63,972 bases of DNA, taken from Cellulomonas iranensis NBRC 101100 = JCM 18110. GTDB lineage: Bacteria; Actinomycetota; Actinomycetes; Actinomycetales; Cellulomonadaceae. This document shows positions 42,739 to 51,684 of this stretch, piece after piece (within the stretch, counting starts at the first letter, position 1; every line of letters starts with the position of its first letter). The stretch is taken from contig NZ_BCRB01000014.1 of assembly GCF_001552375.1 (NCBI RefSeq), positions 1 through 63,972 on the forward strand, given 5' to 3'. A program made the translations under genes and the position numbers. The notes below the pieces were generated by a model that saw nothing but the letters and a program-made list of their open reading frames with translations, searched no databases and was not told where the DNA came from.

Positions 42739-43308
42739 GTGACCGGTGGCCTGATCGCCGTGCTCGTCGTCGTCGCCCTGGTGGTGGTCGTCCTGCTGTG
42801 GGCGGTCGCCCAGTACAACGGGTTCGTCCGGCTGCGGAACCTCGTGCAGGAGTCGTGGCGGCAGATCGACGTCGAGCTGCACCGCCGGCACGACCTGATC
42901 CCCAACCTCGTCGAGAGCGTCAAGGGCTACGCGGCGCACGAGCGCGGCGTGTTCGACGAGGTGACGCGCGCCCGCGCGGCAGCGGCCGGACCCGGTGCCG
43001 GGCCCGCCGAGCAGGCCGCGCAGGAGAACGCGCTGAACGCCGCGCTGGGCCGGCTGCTCGCGGTCGCCGAGAACTACCCGGTGCTGCGCGCGAGCGAGAA
43101 CTTCCAGCAGCTGCAGGCCGAGCTCGCCAACACCGAGGACCGCATCGCGGCGGGCCGCCGGTTCTACAACGCGAACGTCCGCGAGCTCAACACCAAGGTC
43201 GAGACGTTCCCGGCCAACGTGATCGCGAACATGTTCGGGTTCACGCGCGCCGAGTACTTCGAGGTCGACGACCCGCAGATCCGGCAGGCGCCGTCGGTCA
43301 GCTTCTGA
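42739..43308 (+). CDS. lemA: LemA family membrane protein
   Basis: A 189-residue LemA protein. One N-terminal membrane segment (LIAVLVVVALVVVVLLWAVAQYNGF) is followed by the conserved block RLRNLVQESWRQIDVELHRRHDLIPNLVESVKGYAAHE, long helices with AVAENYPVLRASENFQQLQAELANTEDRIAAGRRFYNANV, and the end FPANVIANMFGF. The family is a helical-bundle membrane protein of uncertain role, often paired with TPM or HtpX proteins. GGAGG precedes the GTG start. A terminator follows. Confidence 0.93.
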   Translation: MTGGLIAVLVVVALVVVVLLWAVAQYNGFVRLRNLVQESWRQIDVELHRRHDLIPNLVESVKGYAAHERGVFDEVTRARAAAAGPGAGPAEQAAQENALNAALGRLLAVAENYPVLRASENFQQLQAELANTEDRIAAGRRFYNANVRELNTKVETFPANVIANMFGFTRAEYFEVDDPQIRQAPSVSF

Positions 43309-43325
43309 CGCACGCCGCTCGACGG

Positions 43326-43355
43326 GGCCCCGGTGACGCGCGCGTCACCGGGGCC
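43326..43355. terminator. 14-bp stem-loop between convergent lemA and MFS genes
   Basis: 43326-43339 pairs perfectly with 43342-43355, in the 68-base gap between the lemA stop and the convergent MFS stop. It can serve both directions. Confidence 0.78.
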
Positions 43356-43376
43356 TCTCGCGTCGATCGCGTGCCG

Positions 43377-45029
43377 TCAGCGGCCGCCCGCCGGGCTGGG
43401 GTCGGGGATCTCGTCCGGACGGTAGCGCGGCAGCCGGCTGGCCGGCAGGACCGCTGTCGCGCTGACCCCGGCCAGGACCAGCAGCCCCAGTCGCAGCGTG
43501 TCGAGCCGCGCCTGCTCGTTGACCGCGACCGCTGCCTCGACCTGGCCCGGTGTGGCGTCGGTGCGTGCGAGCGCCGCGCGCAGGTCGTCGTTGCTGACGA
43601 AGTTGACGTCGTCGAGGTCGACCTGCGCGACGAGCGACGGCGGGAGCTCGACGTGCTCGGCGACCGCGCGGCCGACGTTGACCGAGAGCACGGTCACCAG
43701 GAGTGCGCCCGCCAGCGCGGTCCCGACGGCCGACGCGAGGTTCTGCGTCGTGCCGCGGACCGACCCCACGTCGCCGGCCAGCGTGCGGGGCGCCGCGCTG
43801 ACCAGCACGTTGAAGACGAGCGTGACCAACGCACCCTGCCCGACCCCGAAGACGACGAGGCCCAGCACCGTGGGGACCGTCTCCCAGTTGTTGGTGACGA
43901 CGAACGACAGCCACACGAGCGCGACCGTGGTGAGGGCGAACCCGGCCACGCCGATCGTGCGCGGCGGGTACCGGCGGTACAGCCGCACGACGAGCGTCGC
44001 CGTGACGAACACCGTGAGGTTGAACGGCATCATCGCGAGCGCGGTGTCGAACGGCGTGCGGCCCTGCACGATCTGGATGTACAGCGGCACCGTGAAGTTC
44101 AGCGCCGCCTCGAGCGCGACGACCACGAACATCGCGTAGACCGCGGCGCGCTCGCTCGGACGGGCAAGGACGCTCAGGGACACGAGCGGGACGCGACCGG
44201 CGGCGGTCCGGCGGCGCGTCCACCAGAAGAACACCTGGCCGAGCACGACGCCGAGCACCACCATGACGGGTGCGGGCGAGAGCCCGCCGAGGTCGAACGG
44301 TGCCGCGGCCGACGCCCGCAGCGCGCCCCACGCGCGCAGGTTGTTGAACCCCAGCGTGAGCAGGACGACGGCCGCACCGATGGTCACGGAGGCGACGACG
44401 TCGATGCGCACGTCCGGGTCGCCCCGGTCGGAGCGCAGCGTGAAGCTGAACGCGAGCACGGCGACGGCCAGCGCGAGGACGACGCCGAACACGGGTCGCC
44501 ACCCGACGAGCGTGCCGAGCGCACCCCCGAGGAAGAACGCGGTGACACCCGAGATCGCGCGAGCCGAGCCGAGCGAGCCGACCGCCGTCGCCTGCTGCCC
44601 GCCGCGGTAGTTCTCGGCGATGAGGGCCACGAGCGCCGGCACGATGATCGCGGCCGACGCACCGGCCAGCGCCTGCCCGGCGACGGCCCAGCCGATCGAC
44701 GGCGACAGGATCATGAGCAGCGCCGACCCCGCGAACGTGGTGACGACGACGCGGAACATCGTGACCCACCCGACGCGCTGGCCGAGCTTGGCACCCGTCA
44801 TGACGAGCGCCGCGACCACCACGCCGTAGATGACGATGGTCGTGCTCGCGACCGTCGGTGGCACGCCGAAGTCCTCGACCATGCCGCCGAGCGACACCGG
44901 CAGCGCGGCGACGTTGAACGACATGAGGACCTGGGCGAGGAACAGCCCGACCATCGGCAGCCAGGACCGACGCTCCTCGGTCGGGGTCGTGGCAGGTGCT
45001 GCGGCGGGTGGGTGGGGTGTCGTGCTCAC
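43377..45029 (-). CDS. MFS transporter, DHA2 (14-helix) type
   Basis: A 550-residue major facilitator with about 14 membrane segments and a large outer loop before the last one (about 460-515), as in QacA/EmrB-type exporters. Motif A is visible as GAKLGQRVGWVTMFRVV; motif C-like SLGSARAISGVTAFFLGGALG supports an efflux direction. GTG 45029 overlaps the glutaminase stop (GTGA), so it is made together with that enzyme. Exported substrate unknown; glutamate or an amine is a speculation from the neighbour. Confidence 0.88.
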   Translation of the reverse strand: MSTTPHPPAAAPATTPTEERRSWLPMVGLFLAQVLMSFNVAALPVSLGGMVEDFGVPPTVASTTIVIYGVVVAALVMTGAKLGQRVGWVTMFRVVVTTFAGSALLMILSPSIGWAVAGQALAGASAAIIVPALVALIAENYRGGQQATAVGSLGSARAISGVTAFFLGGALGTLVGWRPVFGVVLALAVAVLAFSFTLRSDRGDPDVRIDVVASVTIGAAVVLLTLGFNNLRAWGALRASAAAPFDLGGLSPAPVMVVLGVVLGQVFFWWTRRRTAAGRVPLVSLSVLARPSERAAVYAMFVVVALEAALNFTVPLYIQIVQGRTPFDTALAMMPFNLTVFVTATLVVRLYRRYPPRTIGVAGFALTTVALVWLSFVVTNNWETVPTVLGLVVFGVGQGALVTLVFNVLVSAAPRTLAGDVGSVRGTTQNLASAVGTALAGALLVTVLSVNVGRAVAEHVELPPSLVAQVDLDDVNFVSNDDLRAALARTDATPGQVEAAVAVNEQARLDTLRLGLLVLAGVSATAVLPASRLPRYRPDEIPDPSPAGGR

Positions 45030-46057
45030 GGCGCGACCTCCGGGTCCTGGTGGGGGCGGCCCGGCAGGGTGTGCGGGGCGGAGGCGAAGAGGTTGAGACC
45101 GAGCGTGCGCGACAGGTACGCCGTGGCGCGCTGACCGCGGACGCTGTTGCCCGCGGCGTCGAGCCGCGGCGAGAACGTGCCGATCGCGCCCTTGCCGGGG
45201 GCGACGGCGACGATGCCGCCCGCGACGCCCGACTTGGCGGGCAGGCCGATCTCGAACAACCAGTCGCCCGAACGCTCGTACATGCCGGTGGAGGCGAGCA
45301 CCGCGAGCGTGTCGCGGCAGACGTCCTCCGACACGACGCGCTCGCGCGTGACGGGATTGACGCCCCCGTCGGCGAGCGTCGCACCCATGACCGCGATGTC
45401 GCGAGCGTCGACGCGCAGCGCGCACTGCCGCGTGTACACGTCCACGACACCGGCGGGCTCGTGGTCGATGCGTCCGTAGCTCTGCAGCAGGCGGGCGATG
45501 GCCTGGTTGCGGGCGTTGGTCGCGCTCTCGGAGCGGTGCACCTCCTCGTCGAGCACGAGCTCGCGGCCGGCGAACCGGGACAGGCCCTCACGGACGTGCT
45601 CCCACCGCTCCTGCGGCGTGGCGCCGGGCACGAGCGCGGTGGTCGCGAGCGCGCCGGCGTTGACCATGGGGTTCATCGGGTGGCCCTGCTGGAGCTCGAC
45701 CGCGACGACCGAGTTGAACGGCAGCCCGGTGTTGTTCACGCCCACGCGCTCGCGCACGGCCTCGTGCCCGAGCTGCTCGCACACCAGCGCGTAGACGAAC
45801 GCCTTGGAGATCGACTGCACGGAGAACTCGACGCCCGCGTCCCCCACGGCGTGCACGCTGCCGTCCGTCTCCGCGACGCACACCGCGAACAGCGCCGGGT
45901 CGGCGTCGGCGAGCGCCGGGATGTAGTCCGCGACGGCCCCGTCGTCCAGGTCGCGGTACCGCGCGTGCGCGGCTCTCGCGAGCTCCTCGACCCGGTCCCA
46001 TCCCGGCAACGACCCGGTCGCCACCTCCTGCCGGACCTCCGCGGCCAACGTGCGCAC
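45026..46057 (-). CDS. glsA: Glutaminase
   Basis: A 343-residue serine-dependent beta-lactamase-like glutaminase that converts glutamine to glutamate and ammonia. The active Ser-x-x-Lys is in FSVQSISKAFVYAL; other signatures are GVNNTGLPFNSVVAVE, MNPMVNAGALAT and LPAKSGVAGGIVAVAPGKGAIGTFSPRLD. GTG 46057 is chosen for the GGGAGG site 6 bases upstream; the longer frame beyond it is low-complexity. Its stop overlaps the MFS start, so enzyme and transporter form a two-gene operon. Confidence 0.94.
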   Translation of the reverse strand: MRTLAAEVRQEVATGSLPGWDRVEELARAAHARYRDLDDGAVADYIPALADADPALFAVCVAETDGSVHAVGDAGVEFSVQSISKAFVYALVCEQLGHEAVRERVGVNNTGLPFNSVVAVELQQGHPMNPMVNAGALATTALVPGATPQERWEHVREGLSRFAGRELVLDEEVHRSESATNARNQAIARLLQSYGRIDHEPAGVVDVYTRQCALRVDARDIAVMGATLADGGVNPVTRERVVSEDVCRDTLAVLASTGMYERSGDWLFEIGLPAKSGVAGGIVAVAPGKGAIGTFSPRLDAAGNSVRGQRATAYLSRTLGLNLFASAPHTLPGRPHQDPEVAP

Positions 46058-46181
46058 GTGCGACCTCCCTCGACGGGCCCCCGACGGCGTGATGCTCCCA
46101 CGCGCCGCGACGCGCTGACCAGGGTGTGTCGCACCGTGGGCGACGGGCCGGCACGGCCGCGCGCCGTGGGAGCATCGCGGC

Positions 46182-47312
46182 GTGAGCGACCTCGACGCGA
46201 CACCCCTCGCCCCGCTCTGGCTGCGGCGCCTCGGCGCGTGGTCCGGGCGGCTGCTGCTCGTGTGCGCCGTGCTCGGCGTGCTGCTGTGGGTCCTGGTGCA
46301 GCTGCGGCTCGTCGTGGTCGCGCTGTTCCTCGGCCTCGTGCTGACGGCCGTGCTGCGCCCCGTCACGCTGCGCTACCGCACGTTCGCGCACCCGGCGCTC
46401 GCGGCCGCGCTCGCGGTCCTCACGGGGCTCGTCGTGGTCGTGGCCGTGGTCGGGCTGGCGGTCACGGGGGTCGCGCGGCAGTGGCCGGACGTCGTGGCGC
46501 GGGTCGGAGCCGGGGTCGGCGAGCTGCTCGACGCGTTGCGCTCGGGCGGGCTGCCGGTGACGGTGACCGATGCGGACCTCGAGCGCTGGGGCGCCGGCGT
46601 GGTGTCCTGGCTGGCCGACAACGGGACGTCGCTCGCGGGGGCGACGGCGACGCAGGTGGGCGGCGTGCTGGTGGCGCTCATGGTCACGGCGCTGGGCGTG
46701 TTCTGCGCCGTGTGCTTCCTGGTGGGCGGGGAAGGGATGTGGGCGTGGTTCGTCGGGCAGGTGCCCGTGCGGGCCCGTGACGCGTGGCGCACCGCCGGCG
46801 ACGCGGCCTGGCGGGCCTTCGGGGACTTCACGCGCGGCGCCGTGCTGACCGCGCTGTGCGTCGGGGTGCTCGGCTACCTCGTGCTGCTCGTTCTCGGGGT
46901 GCCGCTCGCCCTGCCGCTGGGCGTCCTGGTGTTCGTGGGCTCGTTCGTCCCGCTCGTCGGGGCGCCGGCGGCGATGCTCGTCGCGATGCTGGTCGCGCTC
47001 GCGTCGAACGGGCTGTGGAACGCGGTGCTCGTCGGCGTCGGCATCGCCCTCGTCGGGCAGCTCGAGGGTCACGTCGTGCAGCCGTTGGTCATGGGACGGC
47101 ACGCGCGGCTGCACCCGTTCGTGGTGGGCGTCGGGGTGAGCGCGGGGACGGTCGTCGGGGGTCTGTTCGGGGCCGTGGTCGCGGTCCCGCTGATCGCCGT
47201 GACGTGGTCGGTGTGGAGCGCGTTGCGGCCGTCGCCGGGCCCGGAGGAGGTCGTCGGACCGGAGGTGCCGGACGACCAGCCGGCGGACGGCCGGGGCCTC
47301 GCGGTCGGCTGA
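46182..47312 (+). CDS. AI-2E family transporter
   Basis: A 376-residue membrane protein of the AI-2E (PF01594, YdiK/TqsA) family. It has paired helices at the N-terminus (LLLVCAVLGVLLWVLVQLRLVVVALFLGLVLTAVLRP), a polar outer loop (about 110-160) and a C-terminal block LGYLVLLVLGVPLALPLGVLVFVGSFVPLVGAP then LVGQLEGHVVQPLVMGRHARLHPFVV, the most conserved part. Family members are linked to AI-2 export, Na+/H+ exchange or other export functions, so the substrate is open. GAGCAT lies 6 bases before the GTG start, possibly a weak leaderless -10. Confidence 0.9.
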   Translation: MSDLDATPLAPLWLRRLGAWSGRLLLVCAVLGVLLWVLVQLRLVVVALFLGLVLTAVLRPVTLRYRTFAHPALAAALAVLTGLVVVVAVVGLAVTGVARQWPDVVARVGAGVGELLDALRSGGLPVTVTDADLERWGAGVVSWLADNGTSLAGATATQVGGVLVALMVTALGVFCAVCFLVGGEGMWAWFVGQVPVRARDAWRTAGDAAWRAFGDFTRGAVLTALCVGVLGYLVLLVLGVPLALPLGVLVFVGSFVPLVGAPAAMLVAMLVALASNGLWNAVLVGVGIALVGQLEGHVVQPLVMGRHARLHPFVVGVGVSAGTVVGGLFGAVVAVPLIAVTWSVWSALRPSPGPEEVVGPEVPDDQPADGRGLAVG

Positions 47313-47335
47313 CGACCGGGCGCGGCTGCCGCGTG

Positions 47336-47968
47336 TCAGGCCGGGACGCGCAGCCCGGGGACGTCGGCGACGGCCGCGCGCCACCGGTCGACGAGAGACG
47401 TGGTCGGGTCGCGCAGCCACTGCAGCTGCAGGCCGTCCATGAGGCCGAGCGCGACGCTCGCGAGGTGGTCGGGGTCGTGCGGCGGGGGCACGACGGCGGC
47501 GAGCGCGGCGAGCGCGGTGCGCTGCCGGTCGGCGAAGTACGCGTGCGCGGGGTGGTCGGGCGTGAGGGACTCGGCCTCGAGCACGGCGTAGAGGCGCACG
47601 ACCTCGGGCTGGGTCGCGTTGTGCTGGACGAGGTGGTCGCACAGCACGTCGAGCGTGACGCCCGCGGCGGTGAACAGGTCGGTGCCCCAGATGCCGCGCC
47701 CGGGGCCGTGGGGGACGCCGAGGCGGTCGGCGATCGCGAGCGCGTCGAGCGCGTCGCGGCGCTCGAGCACGGCCACGAGCAGCCCGGTCTTGGAGCCGAC
47801 GTGGTGCAGGAGCCCGGGCACGGTCATGTCGCACGCGTCGGCCACGTCCTGCGTGGACAGGCCCCAGTAGCCGCGCTCGGCGATGAGCGCGGTGGCCGCG
47901 GCGAGGATCTGGTCGCGCCGGCGGGGGCCGTCCATGCGGACGCGCGGGCGGGTGCGGGCGGTGGGCAC
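47336..47968 (-). CDS. TetR-family regulator of the GH3-sugar permease operon
   Basis: A 210-residue TetR/AcrR repressor. The HTH domain covers about residues 18-65 (RRDQILAAATALIAERGYWGLSTQDVADACDMTVPGLLHHVGSKTGLL); the helical C-terminal part has the ligand pocket. GTG 47968 has GAGCAT six bases upstream; an internal ATG 33 bases later is possible. A 27-bp palindrome (48032-48058) lies between it and the divergent GH3 gene, so it likely controls both. TetR regulators of glucosidase-permease pairs are common in actinobacteria. Confidence 0.9.
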   Translation of the reverse strand: MPTARTRPRVRMDGPRRRDQILAAATALIAERGYWGLSTQDVADACDMTVPGLLHHVGSKTGLLVAVLERRDALDALAIADRLGVPHGPGRGIWGTDLFTAAGVTLDVLCDHLVQHNATQPEVVRLYAVLEAESLTPDHPAHAYFADRQRTALAALAAVVPPPHDPDHLASVALGLMDGLQLQWLRDPTTSLVDRWRAAVADVPGLRVPA

Positions 47969-48031
47969 GTCCCGATGCTCTCACGCCACCCGTTCGGGCG
48001 AGGGTGCTTCCGGGGTCGTCCCGCGGCTGCT

Positions 48032-48058
48032 TAACTAGTACCTACTAGGTACTAGTTA
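48032..48058. promoter_or_regulatory. 27-bp palindromic TetR-type operator
   Basis: TAACTAGTACCT (48032-48043) and AGGTACTAGTTA (48047-48058) form a perfect 12-bp inverted repeat around ACT. It stands out as AT-rich and contains a TAGTAC/GTACTA core. It lies 63 bases before the TetR start and 32 bases before the GH3 start. Confidence 0.85.
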
Positions 48059-48090
48059 GCGGCGACGTCGCCGCGAGTGAGGAGACACCG

Positions 48091-50247
48091 GTGTCACCCG
48101 TCATCACGAGCTACCCCGAGGCCGTCGCCGCCGTGCGCGCCGGCACCCCCGCGCCGGACGCCGCCCGCACGCTCTACGACCTGCTCACCGACGACGAGCG
48201 CCTCGGCCTGCTCGACGGCGACCAGGAGTTCTGGCCCGGCATGGCCGAGATGATGCAGGTCGGCTACAATACCCGGCCGCTCGTGCACGGCGAGGTCCCG
48301 CGCCTCGGCATCCCCGGCCTGCGGTTCAGCGACGGGCCGCGCGGCGTCGTCATGGGCCGCTCGACCGCGTTCCCCGTCTCGATGGCGCGCGGCGCCACGT
48401 GGGACCCCGAGCTCGAGGAGCGCGTCGGCGCCGCGATCGGCGCCGAGGTCGCCGCGCAGGACGGCAACTTCTTCGCGGGCGTCTGCATCAACCTGCCCCG
48501 CCACCCCGCGTGGGGCCGCGCGCAGGAGACCTACGGCGAGGACCCGCTGCTGCTCGGCGAGCTCGGCGCCGCGCTCACGCGCGGCGTGCGCCGCCACGTC
48601 ATGGCCTGCGCCAAGCACTACGCGCTCAACTCGATGGAGAACGCGCGCTTCACGGTCGACGTCACGTGCGCGCAGGACGTGCTGCACGAGGTCTACCTGC
48701 CGCACTTCCGCCGCGTCGTCGAGGAGGGCGTCGACGGCATCATGTCGGCCTACAACTCGGTCAACGGCGAGTGGGCGGGGCAGCACCCCGAGCTGCTCAC
48801 CGACGTGCTGCGCGGCGACTGGGGCTTCGAGGGCGTCACCGTCTCCGACTTCATCTTCGGCCTGCGCGACGCCGCCGCGTCCCTCGAGGCCGGGCTCGAC
48901 GTCGAGGAGCCGTTCCGGCAGCAGCGCGCGCAGCACCTGCCGCGGCAGATCGCCGACGGCGCGACGTCCTGGGACGCCGTGCGCCGCTCGGGCGAGCGCG
49001 TGATCGCGACCCAGCTGCGGTTCGACGCCGAGCACGACGCGCCGCGCCCGCCGCTCGACGTCGTCGCGAGCCCCGAGCACCGCGCGCTGGCGCGCGAGGC
49101 CGCGGCCCGCGCCGTCGTCCTGCTGCGCAACGAGCCCGTCGACGGCGTGCCCGTCCTGCCGTTCGCACCCGGGTCGCTGCGCCGCCTCGCGGTCGTCGGA
49201 CGCCTCGCCGACCTGCCCAACACCGGCGACCACGGGTCGTCCGACGTGCGCGCCCCCGAGGTCGTCACGGCCCTCGCCGGCCTGCGCGCGGCGCTGCCCG
49301 TCACCGAGGTCGTGCACGTGCCCGAGGACGACCCGCGCACCGCCGCCGCGGTCGCCGCGACGTGCGACGCCGCGGTCGTCGTGGTCGGCTACACCGCCGA
49401 CGACGAGGGCGAGTTCACCGACGCGTCCGCCATGGCGCGCCCCGAGATCACCGCCCTGTACCCGCCGCTGCTCGACGGCACGGCCGCGACGCACGTCGCC
49501 GCCGCGGGGGAGTCCTCGCTCGGCGCGGGCGGCGACCGCGAGCGCCTCACGCTGCGCCCCGTCGACGAGGAGATCGTGCGCGCCGTCGCCGCGGCCACGC
49601 CGCGCACCGTCGTCGCGGTGGTCGCCGCGGGCGCCGTGCTCACCGAGTCCTGGCGGCACCACGTGCCCGGCCTCGTCATGTCCTGGTACGCGGGCATGGA
49701 GGGCGGGCACGCGCTCGCCGACGTGCTGCTGGGACGCGTGGACGCCGCCGGGCGGCTGCCCTTCAGCATGCCGACCTCGCAGGACCACCTGCCGCCGTTC
49801 GACCGCGACGCCACCGCCGTCACCTACGACGCCTGGCACGGCCAGCGCCTGCTCGACCGCGACGGCGTGCCCGCGGCCTACCCGCTCGGGTTCGGCCTGT
49901 CGTACACGACGTTCGCGCTCGGCGACCCGGTCGCGCGCCGCACGGGCGTCGAGAGCGCGCAGGTCGACGTCACGGTCACCAACACCGGCGCGCGCGACGG
50001 GCGGCACGTCGTGCAGGTCTACGCGACGCACGCCGGCGACCCCGTGCGTGCGCTCGTCGGCTTCGTCGCCGTCGAGGTCCCCGCCGGCGGCGCGCGACGC
50101 GTCACGGTGCCGCTGTCGCTGCGCCCCCTGCAGCGCTGGGACGCCGCGACCCGCACCTTCACGACGCCCGCCGGTGACGTGCACCTCGAGGTCGCCGCGC
50201 ACGCGGGCGACCCCGACGCCACCACCACGACCCTCACTCTCGCCTGA
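48091..50247 (+). CDS. GH3 family beta-glucosidase/xylosidase
   Basis: A 718-residue GH3 enzyme with the three usual parts: (alpha/beta)8 barrel, (alpha/beta)6 sandwich and C-terminal fibronectin III-like domain. The nucleophile is D253 in GVTVSDFIFGL; substrate-binding residues are in the KHYALNSMEN and GPRGVVMG segments, with AESSLGAGGDRERL and the late GLSYTTFAL characteristic. There is no signal peptide, so it acts on imported disaccharides or glycosides. GAGGAGACACC precedes the GTG. It shares its promoter region with the TetR gene and is followed by a sugar permease. Confidence 0.94.
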   Translation: MSPVITSYPEAVAAVRAGTPAPDAARTLYDLLTDDERLGLLDGDQEFWPGMAEMMQVGYNTRPLVHGEVPRLGIPGLRFSDGPRGVVMGRSTAFPVSMARGATWDPELEERVGAAIGAEVAAQDGNFFAGVCINLPRHPAWGRAQETYGEDPLLLGELGAALTRGVRRHVMACAKHYALNSMENARFTVDVTCAQDVLHEVYLPHFRRVVEEGVDGIMSAYNSVNGEWAGQHPELLTDVLRGDWGFEGVTVSDFIFGLRDAAASLEAGLDVEEPFRQQRAQHLPRQIADGATSWDAVRRSGERVIATQLRFDAEHDAPRPPLDVVASPEHRALAREAAARAVVLLRNEPVDGVPVLPFAPGSLRRLAVVGRLADLPNTGDHGSSDVRAPEVVTALAGLRAALPVTEVVHVPEDDPRTAAAVAATCDAAVVVVGYTADDEGEFTDASAMARPEITALYPPLLDGTAATHVAAAGESSLGAGGDRERLTLRPVDEEIVRAVAAATPRTVVAVVAAGAVLTESWRHHVPGLVMSWYAGMEGGHALADVLLGRVDAAGRLPFSMPTSQDHLPPFDRDATAVTYDAWHGQRLLDRDGVPAAYPLGFGLSYTTFALGDPVARRTGVESAQVDVTVTNTGARDGRHVVQVYATHAGDPVRALVGFVAVEVPAGGARRVTVPLSLRPLQRWDAATRTFTTPAGDVHLEVAAHAGDPDATTTTLTLA

Positions 50248-50254
50248 CCCACCC

Positions 50255-50288
50255 GCCCGACGCCCCGGGTGGGTCCGGGGCGTCGGGC
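50255..50288 (+). terminator. 14-bp intercistronic stem-loop after the GH3 gene
   Basis: 50255-50268 pairs perfectly with 50275-50288 around GTGGGT, between the GH3 stop and the permease start. It probably attenuates read-through into the transporter gene. Confidence 0.7.
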
Positions 50289-50309
50289 CCTCGAGAAAGC
50301 CGGACGACG

Positions 50310-51581
50310 ATGTCCACCACCCTCCCCGCCGGCGGCGCGACCGCGCCGTCGCCCGCCACCCTCACGCGCGGCGGCCACGCGCGCCTCGTCACGGCGCTCG
50401 TGCTCGGCGCCGTGCTCTGGATCGGCCCCTACGTCGCGAGCATCACGGTGCTGCTGCCCGCGCGCCTCGACCAGATCGCCCCCGACAGCAAGGTCCAGGT
50501 CGTCGCGACCCTGTCGATCGTCGGGTCGGTCGTCGCGCTGCTCGCCAACATCCTGTTCGGCGCGCTGTCCGACCTCACCCGGTCGCGCCTCGGCAAGCGC
50601 ACCCCCTGGATGGTGCTCGGGTCGGTCACGACCTGCCTGCTGCTCCTGCTGCTGTCGCGGGCCGAATCCGTCACCGCGCTCGTCGTGACGTGGTGCGTGT
50701 GCCAGCTGTTCCTCAACGCGATCGTCGCGCCCCTGGTCGCGGTGATCCCCGACCGCGTGCCCGAGCGGCAGCGCGGCACGTACTCCGCCGTGTACGGCGT
50801 CGGCATGATGGTCGGGATGGCCGGCGCCAACGTCGTCGCGTCCCGGTTCGTCACCGACCCCGCGACCGGGTTCCGGCTCATGGGGTTCGCGATCCTGCTG
50901 GCGGGCCCCGTGCTCGCGCTGCTCGCGCCCGACCGGTCGAACGCCGGCGAGCCGCGGCCCGCGTTCTCGCGCGCGGTGCTGCTCGACAACTTCTCGTTCC
51001 CGCGGCGGGGCGCGCGCGACTTCTACCTCGCGATGTCCGGCAAGCTGCTGTTCGTCCTCGCGATGTTCTCGATCACGGGCTACCAGCTGTACATCTTCAC
51101 CGACCACCTCGGCATGGACGCCGACGGCGCGGGCGGCATGATCGCGACGATGGCGCTCGTGCAGCTCGTGCTGTCCCTCGTGTGCGGGGCGGTCGCGGGG
51201 CCCGTGTCCGACCGGCTCGGCCGGCGCAAGGTCCTCGTCGTGGGGGCGACCGTGCTCATGGCCGTCGGCCTGCTCGTGCCGTTCGTGTGGCCCGTGCCCG
51301 CCGCGATGATCGTGTTCGCCGCGATCAGCCTCGGCGTCGCGTCGGGCGTCTTCAACTCGGTCGACCAGGCGCTCAACTACGACGTGCTGCCGAACCCCGA
51401 GGCGGCCGCCAAGGACCTCGGCATCCTCAACATGGCCAACACCGGCGGGCAGATCCTCGGACCGGTGCTCATGGGCGCGGTCGTCGGCGTGACGGGCGGC
51501 TACGGCGCAGGCTTCCCGGTCGCCGCGGTCGTGGCCCTCGTCGGCGCCGTGCTCATCCTGCGGATCCGCTCGGCGCGCTGA
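50310..51581 (+). CDS. MFS/GPH-like sugar transporter
   Basis: A 423-residue major facilitator with 12 predicted helices. Loop 2-3 reads GALSDLTRSRLGKRTPWMVLG, the motif of the GPH/SLC45-like glycoside transporters, repeated in the second half as GPVSDRLGRRKVLVVG. It follows the GH3 gene and is controlled by the same TetR regulator, so it should import the enzyme's glycoside substrate, probably with protons. A long stem-loop follows. Confidence 0.88.
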   Translation: MSTTLPAGGATAPSPATLTRGGHARLVTALVLGAVLWIGPYVASITVLLPARLDQIAPDSKVQVVATLSIVGSVVALLANILFGALSDLTRSRLGKRTPWMVLGSVTTCLLLLLLSRAESVTALVVTWCVCQLFLNAIVAPLVAVIPDRVPERQRGTYSAVYGVGMMVGMAGANVVASRFVTDPATGFRLMGFAILLAGPVLALLAPDRSNAGEPRPAFSRAVLLDNFSFPRRGARDFYLAMSGKLLFVLAMFSITGYQLYIFTDHLGMDADGAGGMIATMALVQLVLSLVCGAVAGPVSDRLGRRKVLVVGATVLMAVGLLVPFVWPVPAAMIVFAAISLGVASGVFNSVDQALNYDVLPNPEAAAKDLGILNMANTGGQILGPVLMGAVVGVTGGYGAGFPVAAVVALVGAVLILRIRSAR

Positions 51582-51586
51582 ACCCG

Positions 51587-51629
51587 ACGACGCCCGCGCC
51601 GCACCGTGACGGTGCCGCGCGGGCGTCGT
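51587..51629 (+). terminator. 20-bp stem-loop with one mismatch after the sugar permease
   Basis: 51587-51606 pairs with 51610-51629 with a single mismatch, 6 bases after the stop. It ends the GH3-permease operon before the convergent AAA ATPase gene. Confidence 0.78.
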
Positions 51630-51684
51630 GCTGCGCGGGTGCGGTGCGCGCCGCACCGCGGCGCCGCGTCGGCAGGGCCGGGCG

